From the NCBI RefSeq assembly GCF_002205675.1, contig NZ_NISK01000005.1, forward strand, positions 1 to 64,000: a DNA stretch of 64,000 nucleotides, given 5' to 3'. Origin of the DNA: Sphingopyxis bauzanensis (GTDB lineage Bacteria; Pseudomonadota; Alphaproteobacteria; Sphingomonadales; Sphingomonadaceae). The translations under genes were made by a program, and so were the position numbers. Below the pieces are notes generated by a model. That model saw only the letters and a list, made by a program, of their open reading frames with translations, was not told the origin of the DNA and did not search any database. Shown piece after piece: positions 46,383 to 55,289 of the stretch; the first letter of the stretch is position 1, and each line of letters begins with the position of its first letter.

Positions 46383-46854
46383 ATGAAACGAACGACGGTG
46401 GCGTTTGGGAGTGCGCTGATACTCGCGCTGAGCGGTACTGCGAGCGCGGCGCTCGCGGTGAACGACGGCTAGGACTGGACGAGGCGGGTCAACGAAGTCG
46501 GCGTGTCCGACGCGATCCTCGCCTATGAAGTCGATGGCACCGACGACAGTCGTTGAATTTTCGCTCCGAGCAGGGCGGCAATCGCATCTTTGCGGGGATT
46601 TCTGGCGAGGCGCCGGATCTCAGCGCGATCGAGTTGCGTCGGGCAGCGCGAAGCTGCGCGTCACCGGCAAGACCGAAATCGACGAAATGCGGTTCTTCCG
46701 GTCGCAGGAAATCGCCGGTGGATCGCCGCTGATCCGCGCCTTTGCGACCAACGGCTGGCTACGCATGACTGCCAAAGGCCGAGCGGTCGACATGGCCGCA
46801 ACCGAGACCGGCAACCAGGCGATCAGCCGCCTCGTGGCCTTCTGTACCGAGTAG
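46383..46854 (+). pseudogene. Decayed secreted protein gene
   Basis: A signal peptide-like start, MKRTTVAFGSALILALSGTA, is followed by AALAVNDG, an in-frame TAG at about 46470, then DWTRRVNEVGVSDAILAYEV and a stop near 46555. Coding sense continues in another frame with GSAKLRVTGKTEIDEMRFFR and ends SRLVAFCTE at 46854. At least one nonsense codon and two frame changes make it inactive. The family is not recognised. Confidence 0.6.
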
Positions 46855-46861
46855 CGAGGGC

Positions 46862-48550
46862 CTAGTTGGCCGCGCGCCAGACGCTGCGGCCTTCCTTGAT
46901 CGTTTCGCGGACTTTGATGCCCTTGATGTCATCAACGGGCGTCGTCAGTGGGTTGCGGTCGAGAATGACGAAGTCGGCGAGTAGTCCCGCCTTGATTCGG
47001 CCTTTGCGGCCCTCCTCGAAAATTTGCCACGCTGGGCCGGTGGTGAGGGCCTGTAACGCGGCATAGGCGTCGATGCGTTCATCCGGTCCGCTGACGATGC
47101 CGGTCGGCGAAACGCGCGCCATCGACGTCCACAGCATGAAGCGGGTGTCGAGCGGAGTGACGCTATAGTCGCTGTGGTTCGACGGGGTCAGCCCCGCGGC
47201 ACGCGCCGAGCGCAAGGGGCTGATGAAATCGACGACCTCGGTGGGGAAGTTGGTGCGGTGGACGTCGCCCCAATACCATGCATGGTTCGAGAAATAGGCA
47301 GGGCCGACGCCGATGCGGGCGTAGGCGGGCAGCTGGTCGCGGCGCTGGAACTGCGAGTGGATGACGACCGGGCGGCGGTTGTCGGTGGCGTTGATACCGA
47401 GGGCGTCGAAGCCGCGCACCGCCATGTCGATCGCGGCGTCGCCATTGGCGTGGACGAACAGCTGCCAGCCGCGGTCGTGGACCTTCTTCGCCTGCGCGAT
47501 GAAGTCGGCTTCGGATAGGATCGGTTCGCCGTGCCAGGGGTGGTGACCCTCCGGGCTGCCGCGCTGGTAATCGCGCGTGAAGAAGCCGGTGCGGCCCTGT
47601 ACCGATCCGTCGAGGACGAACTTGATCCCCTGCAATTTCACATGCCCCTGATAGGCGCCGAATTTCAGGTCGGGATTGGCGAGCAGCGCGTCGAGGCCGG
47701 TCGAGAAGGGGAGGAGAGCAAGGTCGATCTTGAGGCGTTCGCGCGCCGCGGCACTGGTCAGGAATGCGATGTCGGGCGGCAGCGTCGCACCGTCCTGCGC
47801 GTGGGTATAGCCCTCAGCGAAATAGGCGCTTTGCGCGTCATCGAGCGCGGCGAGTTTTTGCTCGGCGGTCGGCTGCGGCAATTTGGCGAGGAGGAGGAAC
47901 ATCGCCTTTTCGAGCAGGACTCCGTTCAGCTTGCCCATGTCATCGCGCAGCATCATGCCGCCGGGCGGGACGGGGGTGGCCTCGTCGATGCCAACAGCCT
48001 TCAGCGCCGCGCTGTTGGCGACAGCGCCGTGAAGCGAGACGTGAAGAACGACGAGCGGGCGATCGGGGGCGACCGCGTCGAGTTCGGCGCGGGTGATGTA
48101 GCGTTTCTCGGCCAGCACCTCCTGATCGAACTGCCAGACGGTGGTCCAGCCGCCGGGTTTGGCGGGGCTGCGCGCGACATGGCTCCGAATAACGGCCTGA
48201 ACGCCCGGAATGTCGGTGATCGCGCCGTGCGCCGTGTCGCGCAGGTCGAGGCCGCCCGCGCTCATCGTCGCGACGGTGAAATGCGAGTGGGCATCGATGA
48301 AGCCAGGGAGCAGCGTCGCGCCCTTCAGGTCGCGGACGGCGACATCCTGGCCCGCGGCGGCGCGGGCTTCCTTTTCGGACCCGGCGAAGGTGATGCGGCC
48401 ATCGCGCGTCACGACCGCCTCGACGGTCTGCGGTGTGTCGCCGTCCATCGTGACGATCGGTCCGCCGCGATAGAGTGTCGCGCTCTCTTGCGCGCTGGCG
48501 GGCGCGGCGATGGTCAACAGCAGCGCGGCGATGCCGGTCGATAAGTTCAT
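46862..48550 (-). CDS. Secreted amidohydrolase (YtcJ-like)
   Basis: 562 residues from the ATG at 48550 (GGAGAGACAT upstream). A signal peptide ends APASAQ. The metal-binding HxH is in LLPGFIDAHSHFTVA. YtcJ-type blocks (GYTHAQDGATLPPDIAFLTS, HANGDAAIDMAVRGFDALGI, VIHSQFQRRDQLPAYARIGV) and the C-terminal FVILDRNPLTTPVDDI are present. Substrate unknown; a periplasmic deacetylase-like hydrolase of amide bonds is likely. Confidence 0.92.
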   Translation of the reverse strand: MNLSTGIAALLLTIAAPASAQESATLYRGGPIVTMDGDTPQTVEAVVTRDGRITFAGSEKEARAAAGQDVAVRDLKGATLLPGFIDAHSHFTVATMSAGGLDLRDTAHGAITDIPGVQAVIRSHVARSPAKPGGWTTVWQFDQEVLAEKRYITRAELDAVAPDRPLVVLHVSLHGAVANSAALKAVGIDEATPVPPGGMMLRDDMGKLNGVLLEKAMFLLLAKLPQPTAEQKLAALDDAQSAYFAEGYTHAQDGATLPPDIAFLTSAAARERLKIDLALLPFSTGLDALLANPDLKFGAYQGHVKLQGIKFVLDGSVQGRTGFFTRDYQRGSPEGHHPWHGEPILSEADFIAQAKKVHDRGWQLFVHANGDAAIDMAVRGFDALGINATDNRRPVVIHSQFQRRDQLPAYARIGVGPAYFSNHAWYWGDVHRTNFPTEVVDFISPLRSARAAGLTPSNHSDYSVTPLDTRFMLWTSMARVSPTGIVSGPDERIDAYAALQALTTGPAWQIFEEGRKGRIKAGLLADFVILDRNPLTTPVDDIKGIKVRETIKEGRSVWRAAN

Positions 48551-48704
48551 ATGTCTCTCCCCGGCGCACATGGTGGCGGTCGGGGAGGGCGGAGGTCAAG
48601 TCTCTCTATGCAACCGATCGCTGTCGCTGATGCAGCAAAACAACCCAGAGCGGATTACACCGCCCTGGGTTGCCTTGCTGAGCTCGCGAATGCGCGAACG
48701 CGAA

Positions 48705-48926
48705 TTAGATTTGCTGCGGCGGAAATTCGTCGGGGCCGCGGCCGGGCTCGGTCATATCGCCGCCGCCGCCCGGATTGCCGGGTATCTCCATCGGCTGACC
48801 CGCGGGGTCTTCCTGCGGCGTTGGCTGCACCGGATGCTCGGGCGGCGACATCGGTTCGATGGTGTCAGGCTTGGGTTTGGGGAAGGGGTCGGTGGCGCGA
48901 ACGTGCAGGCTGGATGCAAAGGTCAT
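48705..48926 (-). CDS. Small proline-rich protein of unknown function
   Basis: 73 residues from the ATG at 48926, preceded by GGGAGAGCCCAT. The sequence is dominated by Pro, Gly and Glu (PMSPPEHPVQPTPQEDPAGQ, then EIPGNPGGGGDM). The good ribosome site supports it, but no family is recognised. A hairpin (ACCCAGAGCG with CCGCCCTGGGT) follows at about 48649-48672 and may terminate it. Confidence 0.55.
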   Translation of the reverse strand: MTFASSLHVRATDPFPKPKPDTIEPMSPPEHPVQPTPQEDPAGQPMEIPGNPGGGGDMTEPGRGPDEFPPQQI

Positions 48927-49093
48927 ATGGGCTCTCCTTGCCTTATCAACGAATGGGCGCGGTGCGCGTTCCCCCGCAGAAAAGTCGGGCTTTGTGCCCT
49001 TGCCCTCGGCGGCGCGTCTGCTATAGCCCCGCGCGGCCCGCACGGGCGTGCGCGGCACAGCGCACGGCTTTGTGCACCCGGCCGACAGCCTCT

Positions 49094-49178
49094 GCGGGCG
49101 TGGCGGAATTGGTAGACGCGCTGGTTTTAGGTACCAGTATCGCAAGATGTGGGGGTTCGAGTCCCTTCGCCCGCACCA
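49094..49178 (+). tRNA. tRNA-Leu (anticodon UAG)
   Basis: The sequence begins GCGGGCGTGGCGGAATTGG and ends CGCCCGCACCA with an encoded CCA. The anticodon arm CTGGT-TTTAGGT-ACCAG has UAG at 34-36, and a long variable arm is present. It lies 100 bases upstream of tig. Confidence 0.95.
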
Positions 49179-49278
49179 GTTCCGACGATCTGATGGGGAT
49201 AGAGCCGGGATAGGGGAACCCCGCCATGTGGCCGGGGTTCATCGATTCGAGATTTTGAGCAAGGATAAGACCAAGGCA

Positions 49279-50889
49279 ATGAAGACCGTCGAAACGCTGA
49301 ACGAAGGCCTGAAGCGCGAATATCGCGTGACCATCACCGCCAAGGACATCGACGCCCGCGTCGACGACGAGGTGAAGAGCATGGCGCCGACCGTGCGCAT
49401 GCCCGGCTTCCGCCCCGGCAAGGTGCCGCCGAACCTGATCCGCAAGATGCACGGGCCCGCGCTGTCGGCCGACGCGCTAAACAAGGCGATCGACGCCGGG
49501 GTTCGCGACCTGATGGCCAAGGAAAAGCTGCGCCCCGCGTTGCAGCCCGCGGTCACGCTGGCCGATGGTTATGAAACCGGCAAGGACGCCGAAGTCACCG
49601 TCGCACTCGAAGTGCTGCCCGACATCAAGACCCCGTCGATCGACGGGCTGAAGCTCGAACGCCTGACCGTTCCCACCGACGACAAGGCGGTGATGGCCAA
49701 GATCGAAGAATTCGCTGCGCAGATGAAGCGCTTCGAAGAGGCGCCGAAGACCAAGAAGGCCGCCGCGGGCGACCAGGTCATCATCGATTTTGCCGGCAGC
49801 GTCGACGGCGTCGCCTTCGACGGCGGCACCGGCGAAGACATGGCGGTCGAAATCGGTTCGGGTCAGCTGATCCCGGGTTTCGAAGACCAGCTGATCGGCG
49901 CCAAGGTCGGTGACGCGAAGACCGTCAAGGTGACCTTCCCCGCCGAATATCCGGTCGAGAAGCTGAAGGGTGCCAAGGCCGAATTCGCCGTGACGGTGAA
50001 GGAAGTGAAGGTTCCGGCGGCGTCGAAGATCGACGACGAGTTCGCCAAATCACTCGGCCTCGAAAGCCTCGACAAGCTGAAAGAGCTGATGAAGGATCAG
50101 GTCGAGCAGGAACTGAACGGCCTGACGCGCACCTATATGAAGCGCAAGCTGCTCGATCAGTTGGCCGCTGCGCATGATTTCGACGTCCCGCCTACGATGG
50201 TCGAGGCCGAATTCGCCCAGATCTGGCAGCAGCTGGAGCAGGAAGTCGAAAACGAAGACGATCCCGCCGCCGCGAAGGCCGAGCTGGAAGCCGACCGCGA
50301 TGACTATCACGCGATCGCGGTGCGCCGCGTGCGCCTTGGCCTGCTGCTGTCTGAAATCGGCCAGGCACATGGCGTGCAGGTCAGCCAGCAGGAAATGCAG
50401 CGTCTGATCATGCAGGCGGCGCAGCAGTATCGCCCCGAAGATCGCGGCCGCTTCATGGACTATGTCCAGCAGGACGCGCTCGCCGCGGCGCAGCTCCGCG
50501 CCCCGTTGTATGAAGACAAGGTCGTCGACTTCCTGTTCGAAAAGGCCGAGATCAGCGACCGCGAAACCACCCGCGAGGAACTAGAAGCGGCGATCGAAGC
50601 CGATGACGACAGCGGCCATGTCCATGGCCCGGGCTGTGGCCACGACCATGATCACGACCACAAGCCGGCCAAGAAGGCGGCGGCGAAAAAGCCCGCAGCC
50701 AAAAAGGCCGACGTGAAGGAAGAAGCCGCCGAGGCCGCCCCCGCGAAGAAGGCACCGGCTAAGAAGGCTGAAGCCAAGACGGAAGACAAGCCTGCCGCTG
50801 CAACAAAGAAGGCTGCCCCGGCCAAGGCGGAGGTTGAAAAGCCTGCGGCCAAGAAGGCGCCTGCGAAAAAGGCCGCTGCCAAGAAATAA
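49279..50889 (+). CDS. tig: Trigger factor with extended His/Lys-rich tail
   Basis: 536 residues from the ATG at 49279, about 100 longer than the E. coli protein. The ribosome-binding N-terminus has the signature RMPGFRPGKVPPNLIRKM. The PPIase domain follows (GDQVIIDFAGSVDGVAFDGG), then the C-terminal chaperone arms. After about residue 440 a tail begins with HVHGPGCGHDHDHDH, a possible metal-binding stretch, and continues as Lys/Ala/Pro repeats (KKAAAKKPAAKKADVKEEAA). It catches nascent chains at the ribosome. The usual clpP-clpX neighbours are not downstream here. Confidence 0.96.
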   Translation: MKTVETLNEGLKREYRVTITAKDIDARVDDEVKSMAPTVRMPGFRPGKVPPNLIRKMHGPALSADALNKAIDAGVRDLMAKEKLRPALQPAVTLADGYETGKDAEVTVALEVLPDIKTPSIDGLKLERLTVPTDDKAVMAKIEEFAAQMKRFEEAPKTKKAAAGDQVIIDFAGSVDGVAFDGGTGEDMAVEIGSGQLIPGFEDQLIGAKVGDAKTVKVTFPAEYPVEKLKGAKAEFAVTVKEVKVPAASKIDDEFAKSLGLESLDKLKELMKDQVEQELNGLTRTYMKRKLLDQLAAAHDFDVPPTMVEAEFAQIWQQLEQEVENEDDPAAAKAELEADRDDYHAIAVRRVRLGLLLSEIGQAHGVQVSQQEMQRLIMQAAQQYRPEDRGRFMDYVQQDALAAAQLRAPLYEDKVVDFLFEKAEISDRETTREELEAAIEADDDSGHVHGPGCGHDHDHDHKPAKKAAAKKPAAKKADVKEEAAEAAPAKKAPAKKAEAKTEDKPAAATKKAAPAKAEVEKPAAKKAPAKKAAAKK

Positions 50890-50908
50890 GCTTCATACGA
50901 AGCCGAAC

Positions 50909-50947
50909 AAAAAGGCCGGTCGGAATTTTCCGCCCGGCCTTTTTTTT
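50909..50947 (+). terminator. Rho-independent terminator of tig
   Basis: AAAGGCCGG with CCGGCCTTT (extended inward by CGG/CCG) starts 20 bases after the stop and ends in nine T's. Confidence 0.92.
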
Positions 50948-51045
50948 GTGGTGGCTTGCGATCGGGCGGTCAAATTCAATCTGGCAAGATGGCATTCCCG
51001 TCGGCAGCGGGCCGTGATACCGTCGCGTATCGGGGAGAATGTGCC

Positions 51046-52170
51046 ATGCGCCATGAGATTGCCGCTGTTGTCCTTGCCGCTTCGGCGGCCGTGTCGATGC
51101 CCGCTGAAGCCCAGCAGCCAGGCCGATTGATTTCGGCCGCACCGATCCAGGACGCTCCGACCGGGATGCAGGCGTGGCGGGTACAATATTGGACAAGTAA
51201 TGAGAGCGGCGTCCCGCTGGCCGTGACCGGCATCGTTGCGGCGCCGATGGAGGCGATTCCGTCCCGCCCGCGCCGGGTCATCGCCTGGACCCACGGCGCG
51301 TGGGGCGTCGCCGAAAAATGCGCACCCTCGCTCAGCCCGAACTTCTTTTCCGCGACTGCGGCGATCGACGCAGTCAGTCGCGGTTATGTTGTTGTCGCGC
51401 CTGACTATATCGGCCTCGCCAGTCCGACGATGCACCCCTTCCTCGTCGGACCCGACACCGCGCATTCGGTTCTCGATGGCGTGCGTGCAGCGCGCGAAAT
51501 TGCGGGCGCCGCGGCGGGCAGCGACTTTGCCGTTTGGGGCGAATCGCAGGGCGGCCATGCCGCGCTGTGGACCGCGACGGCCGCGCGGTCCTATGCCCCT
51601 GATCTGAACCTTGTCGCTACCGCAGCCGCTGCGCCGCCGACCGATCTCGCCGCCAATCTGCGCGACGGTAGCGACAAGAATGCCCGCGCGCTGTTGTTGT
51701 CTTTTGCGCTGCACAGCTGGTCCACGCTATACGGCTTTTCGATGGACGGCGTCGCCAACCGCACCAATCAGGGCATCATCACCCGGCTGGCGCAGAATAA
51801 TTGCGTCAGCCTCGACAAGAAGCCCAAGCTCGGCACGATCCTGGGCATCCTGACCATCGTCCGCGCGACGAAGAACAAGGACATCGCGACGATCGAACCC
51901 TTCGGCAGCTTCGCGCGCGCCAACAGCGTCGATGCGGCGCGGGTGCCGGGGCCGCTGCTGATCGCGCAGAGCCGCAACGACACGATCGTCGCGTCCTCGG
52001 TCACGCGCAAGTTTGCGAAAGCAGTATGCCGGCGCGGGACGGGTGTCCGCTGGATCGACATGAACGGCGATCATGGCAACAGCGCCCGCGAAAGTGCGCA
52101 GGAAACAATCGGCTGGATCACGTCGCGCTTCGACGGCAACCCGGCGCCGAATGATTGTCGGCAGGTTTAG
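51046..52170 (+). CDS. Secreted lipase-like alpha/beta hydrolase
   Basis: 374 residues from the ATG at 51046 (GGGGAGAATGTGCC upstream). A signal peptide ends PAEAQ. The fold resembles the secretory lipase (LIP) family: VIAWTHGAWGVAEKCAPSLS, GYVVVAPDYIGL, and the nucleophile elbow AVWGESQGGHAAL. The catalytic Asp is probably in SRNDTIV and His in NGDHGN. It is a probable periplasmic or extracellular esterase. Confidence 0.9.
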   Translation: MRHEIAAVVLAASAAVSMPAEAQQPGRLISAAPIQDAPTGMQAWRVQYWTSNESGVPLAVTGIVAAPMEAIPSRPRRVIAWTHGAWGVAEKCAPSLSPNFFSATAAIDAVSRGYVVVAPDYIGLASPTMHPFLVGPDTAHSVLDGVRAAREIAGAAAGSDFAVWGESQGGHAALWTATAARSYAPDLNLVATAAAAPPTDLAANLRDGSDKNARALLLSFALHSWSTLYGFSMDGVANRTNQGIITRLAQNNCVSLDKKPKLGTILGILTIVRATKNKDIATIEPFGSFARANSVDAARVPGPLLIAQSRNDTIVASSVTRKFAKAVCRRGTGVRWIDMNGDHGNSARESAQETIGWITSRFDGNPAPNDCRQV

Positions 52171-52175
52171 TCTGC

Positions 52176-52643
52176 CTAGTCGAAGGTTCGAGGATCGACC
52201 GAGTCTTTTCCGAACCAGACGCGGGCGTCGGGTCGGAACAGGAAAAAGATCGAAAGCGCCGTCAGCATAGTGCTGACAAGCGAAATCGCGAGCGCAAGCC
52301 CCGTCGGCGACGTCGGATCGTTGAGCGACGCAAGCGTCGAGACGGCGCCAAATCCCATTACCGCTACATAGATCCATTTGGCGATATTGCTCGCCTTTCG
52401 GGCCACGAAATACCAGAGAAGGATCGATATTGCGAAGCCAATTCCCAGTGCGGTGCCGACGAAGATTGCAGCCGATTCGACCATCGGTGCGATGGCCGGA
52501 TCGCTCCTCAGCGAGCCGATGATCTTTGGCCAATGAAGCGCCAGACTTCCGGCGCCGAGCAGCATGGAGGCCCAGAAACTGCGCTCGAAGTTTATAATGG
52601 ATGCCGGACGTGCCACGGTTTGATCCTCACTCCACCCAATCAA
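52176..52643 (-). CDS. Small membrane protein of unknown function
   Basis: 155 residues with four hydrophobic segments (ASMLLGAGSLALHW; SAAIFVGTALGIGFAISILL; WIYVAVMGFGAVSTLAS; LAISLVSTMLTALSIFFLF). No family is recognised. Its start overlaps the end of era by 17 bases on the same strand, so it may be cotranscribed with era-rnc-lepB. Confidence 0.65.
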   Translation of the reverse strand: MIGWSEDQTVARPASIINFERSFWASMLLGAGSLALHWPKIIGSLRSDPAIAPMVESAAIFVGTALGIGFAISILLWYFVARKASNIAKWIYVAVMGFGAVSTLASLNDPTSPTGLALAISLVSTMLTALSIFFLFRPDARVWFGKDSVDPRTFD

Positions 52644-53520
52644 GCCCCATGTCGCGGTACACGCTGCGGTCCTCGTCCCAGTTCGCCTTGACCTTCACAT
52701 GCAGGAACAGGTGGACGGGACGCCCCAGCAATTCGGCAAGCTCGGCGCGGGCCTTGCTGCCGATTTCCTTGATCCGTTCGCCCTTGTGGCCGAGGATGAT
52801 CGCGCGCTGGTTGTCGCGCGCGACCAGAATTTGCTGGTGGATTTCGGCGCTGCCGTCGGGGCGCGTGGTGAATTTCTCGGTCTCGACGGTCGACTGGTAC
52901 GGCAGTTCCTCATGGAGCTGGCGAAAGAGTTGTTCGCGGGTGATTTCGGCGGCGAGCATCCGCTCCGGGGCGTCGCTGACTTCATCTTCAGGAAAATGCC
53001 AATGACCCTCGGGCATCAGCTTTGCCAGCGTTGCTTTGAGTTCGGGGACGCCATCGCCGGTGCTCGCCGAGACAAAGAAGGTCTCGTCAAAGGCGACACG
53101 CTCGTTGAGCGTCGTCGCGATTGTCAGCAGCTTGTCCTTGCGGGTCAGGTCGACCTTGTTGAGCACGAGGAACTTCTTTTCGGGCCGCCCCTCGATCCCC
53201 TGCAGCACGCGCTCAGCGCGCTCGCCGAGTTTTGCAGCGGCGTCGATCATGACCAGGATCGCCTCGGCCTGGTCGAGGCTGTTCCACGCCGCTGCCACCA
53301 TCGCGCGGTCGAGGCGGCGGGTGGGGGCGAAGATGCCCGGCGTGTCGATCAGCACGATCTGGGTTTCGCCGTCCATCGCGACTCCCATCAGCCGCGTGCG
53401 TGTCGTCTGCGCCTTGGGGCTGACGATCGCGACCTTCTGGCCGACGAGTGCGTTGACGATCGTCGATTTGCCCGCGTTGGGCGCGCCGACGACGGCGACA
53501 AATCCGCAGCGGTGGGTCAT
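52627..53520 (-). CDS. era: GTPase Era
   Basis: 297 residues. G1 is [15 protein letters not shown]3 DTPGIF, G4 NKVD; the C-terminal KH domain has [14 protein letters not shown]. It aids 16S rRNA processing and 30S maturation. It overlaps rnc by four bases in the conserved lepB-rnc-era order. Confidence 0.97.
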   Translation of the reverse strand: MTHRCGFVAVVGAPNAGKSTIVNALVGQKVAIVSPKAQTTRTRLMGVAMDGETQIVLIDTPGIFAPTRRLDRAMVAAAWNSLDQAEAILVMIDAAAKLGERAERVLQGIEGRPEKKFLVLNKVDLTRKDKLLTIATTLNERVAFDETFFVSASTGDGVPELKATLAKLMPEGHWHFPEDEVSDAPERMLAAEITREQLFRQLHEELPYQSTVETEKFTTRPDGSAEIHQQILVARDNQRAIILGHKGERIKEIGSKARAELAELLGRPVHLFLHVKVKANWDEDRSVYRDMGLDWVE

Positions 53521-54197
53521 GATTTCATTCCTTCGAGTTCGGCGAGCAATGCCGCCGCTGCGGCCTTCTCGGCCGCCTGTTTGCTGGTGCCTTCGGCCTC
53601 GGCGCGGGCGAGCTTGCCGACGCTGACCGCGACGCGGAAGCGCGGCGCATGGTCCGGCCCTTCGCGCGCGACGATTTCATATTCGGGCGGACGGCGTTTG
53701 CGCGCCAGGGCCCATTCCTGCAGCGCCGCCTTGGGGTGCTTGGGCGCCTCCGCCTGCCCGTCGACCATGTCGCCCCAATGCGCGAGGATGAAGGCGCGCG
53801 CGGTGTCGATGCCTTGGTCGAGATAGAGGGCGCCGATCAGCGCCTCGATCGCGTCGGCGGCGATATTGTCACTATAGCGGCCACCGTCGTTACGCGCCTG
53901 CGCACCAAAGCGGATCAGGTCGGTAAGGTTCAGCCGCTGCGCAATCGCGGCGCAGGTCGCGCCCGACGCCAGCACATGCAGCCGCGAAGACATCTCGCCT
54001 TCGCTGGCGGTTGGATAGCGGGTGTAGAGTTCGGAGGCGATGACAAGGCCGAGGACGCGGTCACCCAGAAACTCCAGCCGCTGATAATCGGCGCGCCCGG
54101 TGCTGCCATGGGTCAGCGCCAGTTCGTACAGCGCCAGATCGTCCGGGGTGCTGCCGAGGATTTCGGCGAGCGCCCCGGTGTCGAGCTTATCGGTCAA
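53517..54197 (-). CDS. rnc: Ribonuclease III
   Basis: 226 residues. The catalytic signature is [15 protein letters not shown], the second acidic region [19 protein letters not shown], and a double-stranded RNA-binding domain ends the protein ([20 protein letters not shown]). It processes rRNA precursors and other duplex RNAs. It overlaps both lepB and era by four bases. Confidence 0.97.
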   Translation of the reverse strand: MTDKLDTGALAEILGSTPDDLALYELALTHGSTGRADYQRLEFLGDRVLGLVIASELYTRYPTASEGEMSSRLHVLASGATCAAIAQRLNLTDLIRFGAQARNDGGRYSDNIAADAIEALIGALYLDQGIDTARAFILAHWGDMVDGQAEAPKHPKAALQEWALARKRRPPEYEIVAREGPDHAPRFRVAVSVGKLARAEAEGTSKQAAEKAAAAALLAELEGMKS

Positions 54198-55087
54198 AAA
54201 CCGTCCCCGATGCGGCTCCAGCGTGCTGCGGTGAACCAGCTGATCGGGTTGATCCAGCTCGCTGACCCGTCGGTCGAGAACATCCCGACCAGCGCCTTGC
54301 CAACCAGATTTTCCTCAGGAACGAGGCCTATCCCTTGATTTTCCATCGCCGGGAAACGGCTGTCGGCGCTGCGGTCGCGGTTATCGCCCATCATGAACAA
54401 ATGGCCTTCGGGAACGACGACGAGCGGGGTATTGTCCTCGGCGATCGGGGCGACGTCGAGGATCGCATAGCTTTTTCCGCTCGGCAGCGTTTCGCGATAT
54501 TGCTTGTACCGGCACTGGCGCAGGCCGTCGGCGGCGACTTCTTCGAACTCCATCGAGTAGCAGGGCAAGGTGCCCATCGCGCGCGACGCCTCGACCATGT
54601 TGGCGGTTACGGGGATGACGAAATCGGGCATGGTTTCGCGCTTCAGCGGCTTGCCATTGAGCCAGACGATGCCGTCCTTCACCTGGACACTGTCGCCTGG
54701 CACGCCGATGACGCGCTTGATATAATCATTGTCCGCGCTTGGCGGTGCCTTGAATACTGCGACGTCGCCGCGTTCGGGGGTGCGTGCGAAAACACGGCCC
54801 GGGATCAGCGGCACGCTGAACGGCAGGCTATATTTCGAATAGCCATAAGCCATTTTATTGACGAGCAGATAGTCGCCGATCAGCAGCCGCGGCTGCATCG
54901 ATTCCGATGGGATGTTGAACGGCGACAGGAAAAAGCTGCGGAAAATCAGCACCGCGATCGCGAGCAGCGCGAGGAAGCGGATGGTGTCGACCGCTTCTTC
55001 CTTTGCCGACACCGGCGCGGGGGTCGGCGCGGACGGGGCGGGTTGGCTGGCGGGCGCGTTATCGGCGGTAAAGCTGGCTTCAGTCAT
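54194..55087 (-). CDS. lepB: Signal peptidase I
   Basis: 297 residues from the ATG at 55087. A Pro/Ala-rich N-terminus precedes one membrane segment ([19 protein letters not shown]). The catalytic Ser is in [19 protein letters not shown] and Lys in [23 protein letters not shown] is conserved. It cleaves signal peptides of exported proteins. It starts the lepB-rnc-era operon. Confidence 0.97.
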   Translation of the reverse strand: MTEASFTADNAPASQPAPSAPTPAPVSAKEEAVDTIRFLALLAIAVLIFRSFFLSPFNIPSESMQPRLLIGDYLLVNKMAYGYSKYSLPFSVPLIPGRVFARTPERGDVAVFKAPPSADNDYIKRVIGVPGDSVQVKDGIVWLNGKPLKRETMPDFVIPVTANMVEASRAMGTLPCYSMEFEEVAADGLRQCRYKQYRETLPSGKSYAILDVAPIAEDNTPLVVVPEGHLFMMGDNRDRSADSRFPAMENQGIGLVPEENLVGKALVGMFSTDGSASWINPISWFTAARWSRIGDGF

Positions 55088-55194
55088 GCCGCGGCATTGG
55101 CGATGAATAGGTTGCCACGTCAAGCAAATATCGGCGGATGACGCTGGTGTCGCAGGAGCGGGATGCTTAGAGTGGGACGGACATCTCATCCCCG

Positions 55195-55268
55195 TTCGTA
55201 TCGAGCGAAGTCGAGACATCCATGGGTGGCGCATGCCCTCCCGGTGTCTCGACTTCGCTCGACACGAA
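55195..55268. repeat. Hairpin repeat between lepB and pgi
   Basis: Two 24-base arms with a single mismatch (TTCGTATCGAGCGAAGTCG on the left; its complement CGACTTCGCTCGACACGAA on the right) surround a 26-base loop. This TCGAGCGAAGTCGAGA palindrome is a widespread sphingomonad-type intergenic repeat; a partial relative, CCTGAGCTTGTCGAAGGG, occurs at 59718. Confidence 0.85.
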
Positions 55269-55289
55269 TGGACTTTAGAGGAATTTCGC

